This document shows, one piece after another, positions 9,627 through 17,472 of a DNA stretch of 64,000 nt. Below the pieces are notes generated by a model. It had not been told where the DNA came from and did no database searches. It saw nothing but the letters and a program-made list of their open reading frames with translations. Within the stretch, counting starts at the first letter, position 1. Each line of letters starts with the position of its first letter. The DNA is from an uncultured Flavobacteriaceae bacterium. GTDB taxonomy: Bacteria; Bacteroidota; Bacteroidia; Flavobacteriales; Flavobacteriaceae. A program made the translations under genes and the position numbers. The DNA lies in NCBI GenBank assembly GCA_947502635.1, contig CANNAN010000010.1, forward strand, positions 1 through 64,000, written 5' to 3'.

Positions 9627-10094
9627 ATGACAAGTATAGCATTAATAGAAACTACAGTAAAAGGATTGGGCGATATGGGAATGTCTTTAAGCATTGCCGC
9701 AATAGGATCGGCCATAGGAACAGGAATAGCGGGTATGGCAGCTATTGGAGCCTGGAAAAAAATGATAACCAATGGAGAAAAAGCGGCGACTGCTTTACTC
9801 ATTTTTGTTGGCGCGCCACTTTCTCAGGTTATTTATGGAATGATTCTAAAAAATGCTATTGCGGATGCCAACTTGGCTCCCGATTCATACTTCTGGCAAA
9901 TACTCATCGGGCTTTTTGCAGGAGCAGCCATGGCGGGATCAGCCATATTTCAAGGTAAAGCAGGTGCAAGAGCCTGTGATGCTATTGCCGCTGGTGCAAA
10001 CGATACCGCAAAATATATTATGATTATTGGTGTCGTGGAAACAGTAGCTCTGTTCGTCATGATATTTACTATGACAGGATTACCAACTGTTTAA
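9627..10094 (+). CDS. ntpK: V/A-type ATPase c-ring subunit K, Na+-site signature
   Basis: A 155-residue proteolipid with four membrane helices in two hairpins, so a duplicated c-subunit. Only the second hairpin carries the ion-binding carboxylate (E138 in GVVETVALF). Aligned by eye to the Enterococcus hirae NtpK sodium site, S66-Q67 (APLSQVIYG) sit where T64-Q65 lie, Q109 (FQGKAG) where Q110 lies, and E138 where E139 lies. This pattern favours Na+ rather than H+ coupling, which is plausible for a marine organism. It is the last gene of the ATPase operon and is followed by 88 nt before a response regulator. The Na+ call is an inference from residues. Confidence 0.93.
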   Translation: MTSIALIETTVKGLGDMGMSLSIAAIGSAIGTGIAGMAAIGAWKKMITNGEKAATALLIFVGAPLSQVIYGMILKNAIADANLAPDSYFWQILIGLFAGAAMAGSAIFQGKAGARACDAIAAGANDTAKYIMIIGVVETVALFVMIFTMTGLPTV

Positions 10095-10182
10095 TAATAA
10101 GTAAATAAAAATTTAGGTTGACAAAAATCATAGTTTACTGTCTGTTTTCTGTAGAACTTAGTAAAAACTAAATATTATTATT

Positions 10183-10857
10183 ATGAAAATACTTGTTATT
10201 GAAGATAATATAGAACTTCTAAAAGATATCAAGAATTTTCTGGAAGAACAAGGCAATGTTTGTGAGATTGCCACCGATTATAAGTCGGCATTTATGAAAG
10301 CGGTTATTTTTCCTTATGATATTTTGATTGTAGACATTACACTGCCAGATGGTACTGGACTTGATATAATAAAAGAGGTTAAGAAAGAAAATATAGATGT
10401 AGGCATTATCATTATTTCTGCTAAAAATGCAGTAGGCGATAAGGTTAATGGTTTGGAAATAGGGGCAGACGATTATTTAACCAAACCTTTTTATCTGGCA
10501 GAGCTTAATGCAAGAATTAAAGCGCTTTACAGAAGGAAAGCCTATAAAGGGAGTAAAGAAGTAATTTTTAATGAAATTAAAATAAGTCCCGATAATCATG
10601 AAGTTTTTATAAATGATCGTTTAATGACTCTAACCAAAAAGGAATTTGATATTATCCATTTTTTTGTAGCTAATAGAAACAGGCTGTTGACTAAAGAAGC
10701 TATAGCCGAACACCTTTGGGGTGATCATATAGAAATGGCAGATTCTTTTAACTTCATTTATACGCATCTGGCTAATTTGAGAAAAAAAATTACCAAATTT
10801 GGAGGAAAAGATTATATAAAATCTATCTACAGTGTTGGATATAAATTTAGCGAATAG
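10183..10857 (+). CDS. OmpR/PhoB-type response regulator
   Basis: A 224-residue DNA-binding response regulator. The receiver domain (about 1-118) has the acidic pair E7-D8, the phospho-acceptor D51 in ILIVDITLPDGTGLD, and a conserved lysine in DDYLTKPFYLAEL. The winged-helix output domain (about 128-222) contains LTKKEFDIIHFFVANRNRLL and TKEAIAEHLWG, with YSVGYKFSE at the end. Its stop is 2 nt before the histidine kinase gene, so they form a cognate pair. Targets cannot be read; the location after the ATPase operon makes ion or energy stress a possibility only. Confidence 0.95.
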   Translation: MKILVIEDNIELLKDIKNFLEEQGNVCEIATDYKSAFMKAVIFPYDILIVDITLPDGTGLDIIKEVKKENIDVGIIIISAKNAVGDKVNGLEIGADDYLTKPFYLAELNARIKALYRRKAYKGSKEVIFNEIKISPDNHEVFINDRLMTLTKKEFDIIHFFVANRNRLLTKEAIAEHLWGDHIEMADSFNFIYTHLANLRKKITKFGGKDYIKSIYSVGYKFSE

Positions 10858-10859
10858 AG

Positions 10860-12110
10860 ATGAATTTAGTAACCAAAACCAATAAGTACTACCTCATATT
10901 TTTTGTATTCCTTTTTCCGCTGATGGTTGGGGCAGACTATTTTCTTATCCAATATGTTGTTAACAAAGAGGTTGACGATGTATTAAAACATGAAAGTGAG
11001 CGAATAAATTTTAATCTTAAGGAAAATCAAGTATTTCCATCTTCCAATTACATATTAAATAGCATACCTGTAAATGAATATTTTTCCGTTTCAGATAAAT
11101 ACAGAGATACATTGATTTATGAAGCCTATGCAGATAGGTTAATTCCATATCGTATGTATGAGTTTAAGGCGTTGATAGATTCCCAAAAAATGAAGATTAC
11201 GCTCAAACATGTTCTTTTAGATATGAATGAATTAATCGTATGGCTTTTTGTAACCACGACACTAGTTATATTGCTGTTGGTAACAGGACTATTCTTTATC
11301 AATCAAGGTATATATAGATGGGCATGGAAACCCTTTTTTGAAAACTTATCAAAACTTACGAATTACGATATCACTAAAAAGAATCTGGTAAATCTTGAAC
11401 CTTCCAATATTAGTGAATTTGAAGAACTCAATAGAATCGTCACAGCTTTAATGAATCAAGTGAAGACAGATTTTCAAAATCTTAAAGAATTCAACGAAAA
11501 TATTTCTCACGAAATACAAACACCTCTAGCCATTATTCGCAACAAGATGGTGTTACTTTTAGAAAGCCAAGACCTTAAAGAAAAAGAACTTCTCTGGGTA
11601 CAAGCTGTTTACCAAGAAGCTAATAAACTATCAAAAATAAGCAAGTCTTTGACCTTAATTTCTAGAATAGAAAATCAGGAGTTTACAAGACTTGATAGTG
11701 TGGATATTAGTGTTGTAATTGATAATATTATCGGGAATATGGAAGAGATGATTCAATTTAAAAATCTTGAAATAGTTGTCAAATTGAATCCTATTAAGGT
11801 AAAATGTGATCAGGTTTTAGCAAATATTCTCTTTACTAATTTGATTAAGAATGCCGTACAACATAATTTTAAAGGTGGACATATTGAGATATTCCTAAAT
11901 AAAGAGAAATTTGAAATTGTAAATACAGGAGAGGTGTCGGAAATAGAAACAACCCAATTATTCAAACGCTTTCAAAGAGGAAACAAGGAAACAGAATCAT
12001 TAGGTTTGGGACTTGCCATTAACCAAAAAATATGTGAGATGTATGGTTTTCAACTTGATTATGATCACTATGAAGGTCGGCATAGACTTTCTTTATATTT
12101 TAATAGCTGA
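10860..12110 (+). CDS. Membrane sensor histidine kinase
   Basis: A 416-residue kinase. The first membrane segment is at about 10-32 (YLIFFVFLFPLMVGADYFLI), followed by a periplasmic sensing loop of about 90 residues and a second segment at about 123-148 (LIVWLFVTTTLVILLLVTGL). The HisKA dimerisation helix carries the phospho-acceptor H217 in NISHEIQTPLAII. The HATPase domain shows the N box (LIKNAVQHN) and the G2 box (LGLGLAINQKICEMYGF). It lies 2 nt after its response regulator. The loop sequence gave no ligand clue. The gene is followed by a repeated RNA-like element at 12251. Confidence 0.94.
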   Translation: MNLVTKTNKYYLIFFVFLFPLMVGADYFLIQYVVNKEVDDVLKHESERINFNLKENQVFPSSNYILNSIPVNEYFSVSDKYRDTLIYEAYADRLIPYRMYEFKALIDSQKMKITLKHVLLDMNELIVWLFVTTTLVILLLVTGLFFINQGIYRWAWKPFFENLSKLTNYDITKKNLVNLEPSNISEFEELNRIVTALMNQVKTDFQNLKEFNENISHEIQTPLAIIRNKMVLLLESQDLKEKELLWVQAVYQEANKLSKISKSLTLISRIENQEFTRLDSVDISVVIDNIIGNMEEMIQFKNLEIVVKLNPIKVKCDQVLANILFTNLIKNAVQHNFKGGHIEIFLNKEKFEIVNTGEVSEIETTQLFKRFQRGNKETESLGLGLAINQKICEMYGFQLDYDHYEGRHRLSLYFNS

Positions 12111-12250
12111 GGTTTCGAAGAACGACATTAACTATAATTTATAAATTAGTTACTTTAAATATTGAAGTAAAGAACAATTATATAAAATAAAATGTTGTAA
12201 GAATACAATTCATGAAAAATTAAATTAATTTTTAAATACCTCGAATTTTT

Positions 12251-12337
12251 CTAATTTTATTTAATATTTGGTTCGACATTTTTTCTGTACATACTAATAG
12301 TAAAGACAAGATTTTTAGGGAATTGAAGCCTTTTTTT
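12251..12337 (+). ncRNA. Putative small RNA, repeat copy 1
   Basis: One of three dispersed elements in this window. The core at 12270-12289 is GGTTCGACATTTTTTCTGTA, identical to the copy at 25942. Upstream is a CTAATTT-type start, and downstream come ACTAaTAG-like bases and a 7-T run at 12331-12337. The terminator stem is weak here (AGGgaattgaagCCT), as if the left arm has decayed. Total length (87 nt) matches the other two copies (89 and 87). It lies downstream of the histidine kinase on the same strand. It may be an sRNA or a processed 3' end; expression is not shown. Confidence 0.45.
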
Positions 12338-12401
12338 GTGGAGTAGGTATCACATTTCACTTTATTTCTTGGATCAAGGCTAATTGTGTTTTGATATTTA
12401 A

Positions 12402-12420
12402 AATGCAACTAAGTTGCATT
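12402..12420. promoter_or_regulatory. Zur-type operator box A of merC-folE promoter
   Basis: A perfect 19-bp inverted repeat with one central base (AATGCAACT-A-AGTTGCATT). It overlaps the -33 region of the promoter before the merC-like gene. The same half-site recurs at 12442, 17393, 24284 and 24338, always before genes with zinc-related functions, and a Fur-family repressor gene lies inside the island. Binding by that repressor is inferred. Confidence 0.75.
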
Positions 12421-12445
12421 AGTACGTATTAATGAATTATATTTG
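12414..12445 (+). promoter_or_regulatory. Bacteroidetes-type promoter for the merC-folE-phoX operon
   Basis: A perfect -7 element TATATTTG at 12438-12445 with a TTG at 12414-12416, spaced 21 nt. The -33 TTG lies inside operator box A and the -7 overlaps the start of box B, so a bound repressor would cover both elements. The first gene starts about 27 nt after the -7. Confidence 0.6.
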
Positions 12446-12460
12446 CAACTTAGTTGTATT
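12442..12460. promoter_or_regulatory. Zur-type operator box B of merC-folE promoter
   Basis: A second, slightly imperfect palindrome (TTTGCAACT-T-AGTTGTATT), 40 bp centre to centre from box A, covering the end of the -7 element and the transcription start region, 12 bp before the merC-like start codon. Confidence 0.7.
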
Positions 12461-12472
12461 AATAAAATTTAA

Positions 12473-12877
12473 ATGATACTGATAAAACAAAAACCTGATA
12501 CTTTTGGAACGCTCGCGAGTTCATTATGTCTTATTCATTGCGTTGCCACTCCATTTCTTTTTATAGCTCAGACCTGTTCGACAACTTGTTGTGAAACAGC
12601 ACCCATATGGTGGCAATCTATTGATTATATTTTCTTAGTTATTTCTTTTTTTGCAATTTATTGGTCTACTCAAACAACCTCTATTAATTGGATTAAACCT
12701 TTACTATGGTTAAGTTGGATTTCATTATTAATGGTGATTGTGAATGAAAAATTAAAATGGTTTCCATTAGTTGAAGCTATTATTTATATTCCTGCATTTG
12801 TTTTAATGATACTACACCTTTATAATAAAAAATACTGTAAATGCAGTACAGATACATGTTGTACAAATGAAAAATAA
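12473..12877 (+). CDS. MerC-domain inner-membrane protein
   Basis: A 134-residue membrane protein of the MerC type. The first segment carries the pattern SLCLIHCVATPFLFI, followed by a second Cys group (CSTTCCE) and then three more hydrophobic segments (about 46-64, 70-87 and 92-112). It ends with a Cys-rich tail (KYCKCSTDTCC), consistent with thiol-mediated metal handling. MerC proteins carry Hg2+ in mercury operons, but no mer genes are present here. The two Zur-type operators just upstream point to zinc or zinc-starvation transport instead. It is the first gene of the operon and its stop overlaps the folE start by 11 nt. Substrate is inferred from context. Confidence 0.8.
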   Translation: MILIKQKPDTFGTLASSLCLIHCVATPFLFIAQTCSTTCCETAPIWWQSIDYIFLVISFFAIYWSTQTTSINWIKPLLWLSWISLLMVIVNEKLKWFPLVEAIIYIPAFVLMILHLYNKKYCKCSTDTCCTNEK

Positions 12878-13532
12878 AGAATACATTGAAATAACTGGAG
12901 ATAATCATTTTTCAACAAGCATAAAAACACCATTACGTGCAGATGCATTCGAAAAATCAGATGATGAAAAAATAAAAAATATAGCGCATCATTTTGAAAT
13001 GATTATGCAAGAAATGGGACTCGATTTAAAAGACGACAGCCTATCTGGTACGCCTTATCGAGTTGCAAAAATGTATATAAAAGAATTATTCTATGGGCTA
13101 AATCCAATCAATAAACCAAAACTTTCAACATTTGAAAATAAGTATGGTTATAGAAAAATGCTTATTGAGCAGAATATCACAATTGATTCTGCTTGTGAGC
13201 ATCATTTTTTACCCATAATTGGACATGCTCATGTGGCATACATTCCTAAAGATAAGGTGATTGGGTTGTCAAAGATTAACCGTTTGGTCGATTATTACGC
13301 GCGTCGTCCACAAGTTCAAGAAAGACTAGTTCTTCAAATTCTTAATGATTTGCAAGATGTATTGGAAACAAAAGATGTTATTGTCTCGGTAACAGCAAAA
13401 CACCTTTGTGTTTCATCAAGAGGAATAAAAGACCAAAGTAGCTTTACTACAACTTTAGAATATGGAGGCTGTTTCACAGAAAGTGCAACTCGCAATGAAT
13501 TCCTGAAAGTTATTGCACTAGAAACACTATAA
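12867..13532 (+). CDS. folE: GTP cyclohydrolase I (type IA, zinc-dependent)
   Basis: Catalyses GTP to 7,8-dihydroneopterin triphosphate, the first step of tetrahydrofolate and queuosine-precursor synthesis. The 221 residues include the canonical active site SACEHHFLPIIGHAHVAYIP and GLSKINRLVDYYARRPQVQE. Zinc ligands are present at C110, H113 and C181 (KHLCVSSRGI), the same positions as in the E. coli enzyme. It is therefore the zinc-requiring type, not the zinc-free FolE2 often found in Zur regulons. It lies in an operon behind Zur-type operators with a COG0523 GTPase downstream, which suggests a system to keep FolE metallated during zinc shortage. Likely a second copy in the genome, but this cannot be checked here. 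Confidence 0.95.
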   Translation: MKNKEYIEITGDNHFSTSIKTPLRADAFEKSDDEKIKNIAHHFEMIMQEMGLDLKDDSLSGTPYRVAKMYIKELFYGLNPINKPKLSTFENKYGYRKMLIEQNITIDSACEHHFLPIIGHAHVAYIPKDKVIGLSKINRLVDYYARRPQVQERLVLQILNDLQDVLETKDVIVSVTAKHLCVSSRGIKDQSSFTTTLEYGGCFTESATRNEFLKVIALETL

Positions 13533-13580
13533 AAATGAGACTAAAAAAGTGTCAGATTTAAATTATTTGATATAAACATT

Positions 13581-15260
13581 ATGGAGTATAGTCGAAGAAA
13601 ATTTATTTCTTTTATTGGAAAAGCTGGTTTAGGATCAATCATTTTACCTCAGTTCTTAATAAGTTGTGGCAGTACGGCATCACCAACAACTAGTTTTTAT
13701 ATAATTTCTAAAGAAAGGCTTAATGCCTTAAAACAACTAGTTTTAAAGGGTTTGGTCCCTTCTGATAAAGATGAATTGCTATTAGCCAATGGATTGGATT
13801 ATCATACCATCATAAAATGGGGAGATAAAATTAGTGATACAGATACCTTTGGGTACAATAATGATTTTACGTGTTTTATTCCTTTTGATAATAACAATCC
13901 AAAAGACGGTTTGTTATGGGTAAACCATGAATATGTAAACCCGCTTTTTGTTTCTGATTTTGATTTTAGAAAATATGAAAAGCCCTTTAAGCATCGAACC
14001 ATAGAACAGGTAGATAAAGAAATGTACAACGTTGGTGGAAGTATCGTAAGAATTAAAGAGGAAGACGGACGTTGGAAAGTTGTTAAGAATGATCCACATA
14101 ATAGGCGCATAACTGCTAAAACTCCAATTAAATTAAACTGGGATACTCCAATTAAAGGAAAAACTACCGTAATAGGAACACATAGTAATTGCTCTGGTGG
14201 CATTACTCCGTGGAAAACGTTTCTTACTTGTGAAGAAAACTATGATAGTTTTTTCGGAGAAACCGAATACGATAAAAATAATGTAGCCAGCCATAGGGCA
14301 AGTAGTCAAGGTTGGGAAAACTTTTATAAATATCCACCAGAACATTATGGTTGGGTTGTCGAGGTAAATCCAAAAGATGGAACGGCTCAAAAACATATAG
14401 CTTTAGGTAGATTTGCCCACGAATGTTGTACCCTGTATGAGCTAGATGACAAGCGGGTGGTTGCATATACAGGAGATGATAAAAATAATGAACATTTGTA
14501 TAAATTTATTTCATCGAAGCCACATTCTTTAAAAGAAGGAAGACTGTATGTTGCAGATACAATTAATGGAAAGTGGCTTGCTCTAGACTGGGAAAACCAA
14601 CCTGTTTTAAGAAATAAGTTTAAAGACCAAACAGAGGTGTTAATTAGAGCAAGAGAAGCGGCAAAACTATTAGGTGCTACAGCATTAAATCGTCCTGAAG
14701 ATATTGAAATTGACCCTGTAACAGGAAACATATTTGTTTCACTAACCAATAACATGGAAAAAAATGATTTTCATGGTTCCATACTGAAAATTGAAGAAAC
14801 GAATAAGGCGTTTGATGCTATTACCTTTAAAACCTCGACCTATAAAGCTGGTGGTGAAGAAAATGGATTCTCTTGCCCTGATAATTTAGCATTTGATTTA
14901 TCAGGAAATCTTTGGATGACTTCAGATATATCTGGAAGCGTTATGAATAAAAAAGATGGGCCTTATATGTCTTTTAAAAACAATAGTTTATTTGTAATTC
15001 CTAGATATGGAAAAGATGCAGGAAAAGTAATTCGGGTTGCCTCAGCTCCAAGAGATGCAGAACTCACAGGTCCTTGGTTTTCGCCAAATGGTAAAACTTT
15101 ATTTTTAAGTGTTCAGCACCCAGGAGAGCAAACAAAAGACAAGAGTAACCCCACAAGTAAATGGCCTTTTGATAAAGACAATATTCCTAAGCCAGCAGTT
15201 GTTGCAATTACAGGAGATTTAATTGAAAAAATGAATATGCTGAATCAAATTGAAAATTAG
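13581..15260 (+). CDS. PhoX-family (DUF839) phosphatase, Tat-exported lipoprotein
   Basis: A 559-residue protein with a twin-arginine signal (SRRKFISF, residues 4-11) and a lipobox LISC with Cys29, so it is probably folded with its cofactor in the cytoplasm, exported by Tat and lipid-anchored. PhoX hallmarks are seen in order: LLWVNHEYVNP, NCSGGITPWKTFLTCEENYD, LGRFAHECC, YTGDDKNNEHLYKFIS and RPEDIEIDPVTGNIF. Characterised PhoX enzymes use iron and calcium rather than zinc for phosphate-ester hydrolysis. Its place 48 nt after folE in a Zur-controlled operon fits replacement of zinc-dependent alkaline phosphatase. Substrate specificity is not visible. Confidence 0.85.
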   Translation: MEYSRRKFISFIGKAGLGSIILPQFLISCGSTASPTTSFYIISKERLNALKQLVLKGLVPSDKDELLLANGLDYHTIIKWGDKISDTDTFGYNNDFTCFIPFDNNNPKDGLLWVNHEYVNPLFVSDFDFRKYEKPFKHRTIEQVDKEMYNVGGSIVRIKEEDGRWKVVKNDPHNRRITAKTPIKLNWDTPIKGKTTVIGTHSNCSGGITPWKTFLTCEENYDSFFGETEYDKNNVASHRASSQGWENFYKYPPEHYGWVVEVNPKDGTAQKHIALGRFAHECCTLYELDDKRVVAYTGDDKNNEHLYKFISSKPHSLKEGRLYVADTINGKWLALDWENQPVLRNKFKDQTEVLIRAREAAKLLGATALNRPEDIEIDPVTGNIFVSLTNNMEKNDFHGSILKIEETNKAFDAITFKTSTYKAGGEENGFSCPDNLAFDLSGNLWMTSDISGSVMNKKDGPYMSFKNNSLFVIPRYGKDAGKVIRVASAPRDAELTGPWFSPNGKTLFLSVQHPGEQTKDKSNPTSKWPFDKDNIPKPAVVAITGDLIEKMNMLNQIEN

Positions 15261-15297
15261 GTATAATGAATAATAATAAAATCAATAACTTAAAAAT

Positions 15298-15415
15298 ATG
15301 AAAAAAGATCACCTTAACAGCATTGGTTATATATTCATTAATATCTTGTAAAATACATATAGAAAGCAAAAATCATACTTATATAGGTAATAACGATAAT
15401 CTTAAGCAGTTGTAA
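15298..15415 (+). pseudogene. Short frameshifted lipoprotein-like reading frame
   Basis: An ATG at 15298 runs only 17 codons to a stop. If one base near the AAAAAAG run (15301-15307) is skipped, the frame reads ITLTALVIYSLISCKIHIES and continues to a stop at 15413-15415. That gives a tiny lipoprotein with signal peptide and lipobox (LISC). It sits between phoX and mog in the zinc operon. It could be a decayed gene, a slippage-expressed peptide or a sequencing error in the A-run. Confidence 0.35.
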
Positions 15416-15418
15416 AAT

Positions 15419-15949
15419 ATGTCAGTAGTAATAAAAATAGGAATTATAACAGTAAGTGATAGGTCTTATGCTGGCGTTTATGAAGACATAAGTGGAAAAG
15501 AAGTTATAAATACACTAAACGATTATTTAGTATCTGAATGGGAAGATGTTTATAAAATAGTCCCTGATGAACAAGAGGTTATTAAAAAAACAATTATCGA
15601 TATGGTCGATAATGAAAAATGTTGCTTGGTGGTTACCACAGGAGGAACTGGTCCAGCCAAAAGAGATGTTACACCAGAAGCCACTGAAGCAGTATGTGAT
15701 CGTATGATGCCTGGTTTTGGAGAATTGATGAGAGCTGAATCTTTGAAGTTTGTACCCACTGCTATTCTATCAAGGCAAACTGCTGGACTTAGAAGAAATA
15801 GTTTAATTATTAATCTGCCAGGAAAACCAAAGTCAATTAGAGAATGTTTAGATGCCGTTTTTCCAGCTGTACCTTATTGCATAGATATTATAAATGGCCC
15901 ATATTTGGTATGTAATAAAGAGGTTATTAAACCATTTAGACCAAAATAA
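15419..15949 (+). CDS. mog: Molybdopterin adenylyltransferase-like protein (Mog)
   Basis: A 176-residue MoaB/Mog-fold protein. It begins KIGIITVSDRSYAGVYEDISG and has the molybdopterin-binding motif VVTTGGTGPAKRDVTPEATE, then MMPGFGELMRAESLKFVPTAILSR and LIINLPGKPKSI, all matching E. coli Mog, which adenylylates molybdopterin before metal insertion. No other molybdenum-cofactor gene is nearby, so why it lies in a zinc-linked operon is unclear. It may be a housekeeping paralog recruited as a spare, or connected with the neighbouring metal-handling GTPase. It is 65 nt upstream of that gene, in the same orientation. Confidence 0.85.
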   Translation: MSVVIKIGIITVSDRSYAGVYEDISGKEVINTLNDYLVSEWEDVYKIVPDEQEVIKKTIIDMVDNEKCCLVVTTGGTGPAKRDVTPEATEAVCDRMMPGFGELMRAESLKFVPTAILSRQTAGLRRNSLIINLPGKPKSIRECLDAVFPAVPYCIDIINGPYLVCNKEVIKPFRPK

Positions 15950-16014
15950 GAAGTAAATGTAAATTCAGTCTGTAGGATGTAAAGTATAGCACAACAAAGA
16001 TATTAAAGGAAAAC

Positions 16015-16947
16015 ATGGAAGCTATTATTACTATTGTTGGTTTTTTAGGAGCAGGAAAAACAACACTTTTAAGACATTTAATGAACAGCTATATAGATAA
16101 AGGTTGGAATCCTTTTATTATTCTAAATGATTATGAGAATGCAAACCTTGATGCGATCCAATTTACCGATAAGATTGATTCAAAATGGATTAAAGCGCTT
16201 ACTGGTAGTTGCATTTGTTGCAGCGGTATAAATGAGTTGAGAGATTATGTAAATCGAGTACCTCAACGAAAAAATGGAATCACTCTAATTGAATCTAATG
16301 GTACTTCAGATGCCTGTACGCTTATGGAGTTTCTTGGCGTTGGATTAAATGATAGATTTTTACCGCCCATACAAATATCTGTTGTAGATGTTAAAAACTG
16401 GCAAAAACGTGGAGAACACAATGAACTGGAATCAAATCAGATTCAGGTATCGTCACTAATTATCCTTACACATATTAAAAAAATACCAGAGAGCAGGCAG
16501 TTATTAGTTGTTAAAGATCTAAAGGAACGCAATCCTTTCGCAAAAATATTAACTATGGATGCTATCGATATTGCCTTGCTTCCTGAGCTCTTACCATCTA
16601 AAAACACATCTAAAAAACTAGAACACCAAAAAGCACATTGGTCTTCGTGTTCTACCGATTTACCTACTTTACCTGACACAAAGTGCATTTACAATATTTG
16701 CGCTATGCTTCCCAAAAGCATTCTTCGGGTAAAAGGCTGTACTAAAATCGGTCAGGAAAAAAAGTATACTTATTTTGAACGGAACCCTGATGGTAAAGTG
16801 TTTCTTAGGCCGTTTAATGGAGAACCAATAACTGGTGCAAAACTTCTAACTATTGGCCCTGGTAGTGAACCTTCTACTCTGGAAAAAGCTATTAAAGAAA
16901 GTTTTGTAACAGTAAATTTACGTCTACCATTAAAAACGAATAATTAG
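16015..16947 (+). CDS. COG0523 (CobW/ZigA/ZagA-like) metal-chaperone GTPase
   Basis: A 310-residue GTPase of the COG0523 family. Walker A is GFLGAGKT at residues 9-16. The metal-binding CxCC motif is C66-I-C68-C69 (GSCICCSGINEL), and a base-recognition-like LTHIKK follows. The C-terminal CobW_C domain (about 225-300) is recognisable but divergent. Members under Zur control deliver zinc to client enzymes in zinc shortage; Bacillus ZagA serves FolE. This gene is the last of the operon that also encodes FolE, so FolE is the obvious client. It faces zur, which is convergent 53 nt away. Confidence 0.88.
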   Translation: MEAIITIVGFLGAGKTTLLRHLMNSYIDKGWNPFIILNDYENANLDAIQFTDKIDSKWIKALTGSCICCSGINELRDYVNRVPQRKNGITLIESNGTSDACTLMEFLGVGLNDRFLPPIQISVVDVKNWQKRGEHNELESNQIQVSSLIILTHIKKIPESRQLLVVKDLKERNPFAKILTMDAIDIALLPELLPSKNTSKKLEHQKAHWSSCSTDLPTLPDTKCIYNICAMLPKSILRVKGCTKIGQEKKYTYFERNPDGKVFLRPFNGEPITGAKLLTIGPGSEPSTLEKAIKESFVTVNLRLPLKTNN

Positions 16948-17000
16948 TCATTTATCCTTCCAAAAAATAAACTGAATTTATATTTGTATTGTAATTAATA

Positions 17001-17381
17001 CTAAACGAAGCACTCCTCACAACTTCCTTGTAACAAGACTTGAGATACATCTACTTTTCGGTTAGGTATTTGCGGAATATTGAAATTGGTATCTAAACAG
17101 TCTACTTTACCACAATGTAAACATTGAAAATGCGCATGAGCATCATGATGTTCAGACGAAGAGCAATCATTACATTTTGCATACCATTTATGTCCATTTT
17201 TTCCTAAAAAAGAATGTAAAAACCCATCATCTTCTAGCTTATCTAAGATACGATAAACTGTAGTCTTATTCATTTGTGAACTAAGGCGTTCTATTAAAGA
17301 AACAACAGAAATAGCACTTGAATGTTTGTCGAATTCATCAAGTAAAATTTTAACTGATTTTGTTTTTCTTATAATACCCAT
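17001..17381 (-). CDS. zur: Fur-family zinc uptake regulator (Zur)
   Basis: A 126-residue Fur-family repressor. The N-terminal winged helix (about 1-70) includes LIERLSSQMNKTTVYRILDKLEDDGFLHSF. The metal-binding half contains EHHDAHAHFQCLHCGK and a C-terminal GSCEECF, giving the two CxxC pairs of the structural zinc site plus sensor histidines. Context (COG0523 GTPase, ABC and TonB systems, palindromes before each operon) supports zinc rather than iron sensing. A palindrome-like box lies 12 bp before its start codon, so it may repress itself. It is transcribed apart from the upstream minus operon, 92 nt after the DUF3299-like gene. Confidence 0.85.
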   Translation of the reverse strand: MGIIRKTKSVKILLDEFDKHSSAISVVSLIERLSSQMNKTTVYRILDKLEDDGFLHSFLGKNGHKWYAKCNDCSSSEHHDAHAHFQCLHCGKVDCLDTNFNIPQIPNRKVDVSQVLLQGSCEECFV

Positions 17382-17392
17382 GATACAAAAAT

Positions 17393-17411
17393 AATAGAAC
17401 TAAGTTGCAAA
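17393..17411. promoter_or_regulatory. Degenerate Zur-type box before zur
   Basis: AATAGAACT-A-AGTTGCAAA: the right half-site is close to the consensus and the left has two mismatches. It touches a possible -7 element (TATTTTTG on the minus strand, 17386-17393) that is so close to the ATG that the mRNA could be nearly leaderless. It suggests weak autoregulation of zur. Confidence 0.5.
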
Positions 17412-17472
17412 AAAAAGTTTACCTTCTATATTTCCAATTTTAAGATATATTAAGACCTTTTTTAGAGCTACT

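Noticed and set aside
12473-12877. Mercury resistance operon
   Set aside because: Only a MerC-like membrane protein is present; there is no MerA, MerP, MerT or MerR and the operators are of the Zur type.
12867-13532. FolE2-type (zinc-free) GTP cyclohydrolase
   Set aside because: The sequence shows the type IA active site with C110, H113 and C181; FolE2 lacks this pattern.
13802-14755. Long antisense reading frames over the PhoX gene
   Set aside because: They run against a well-supported gene, have no recognisable domain and no separate promoter.
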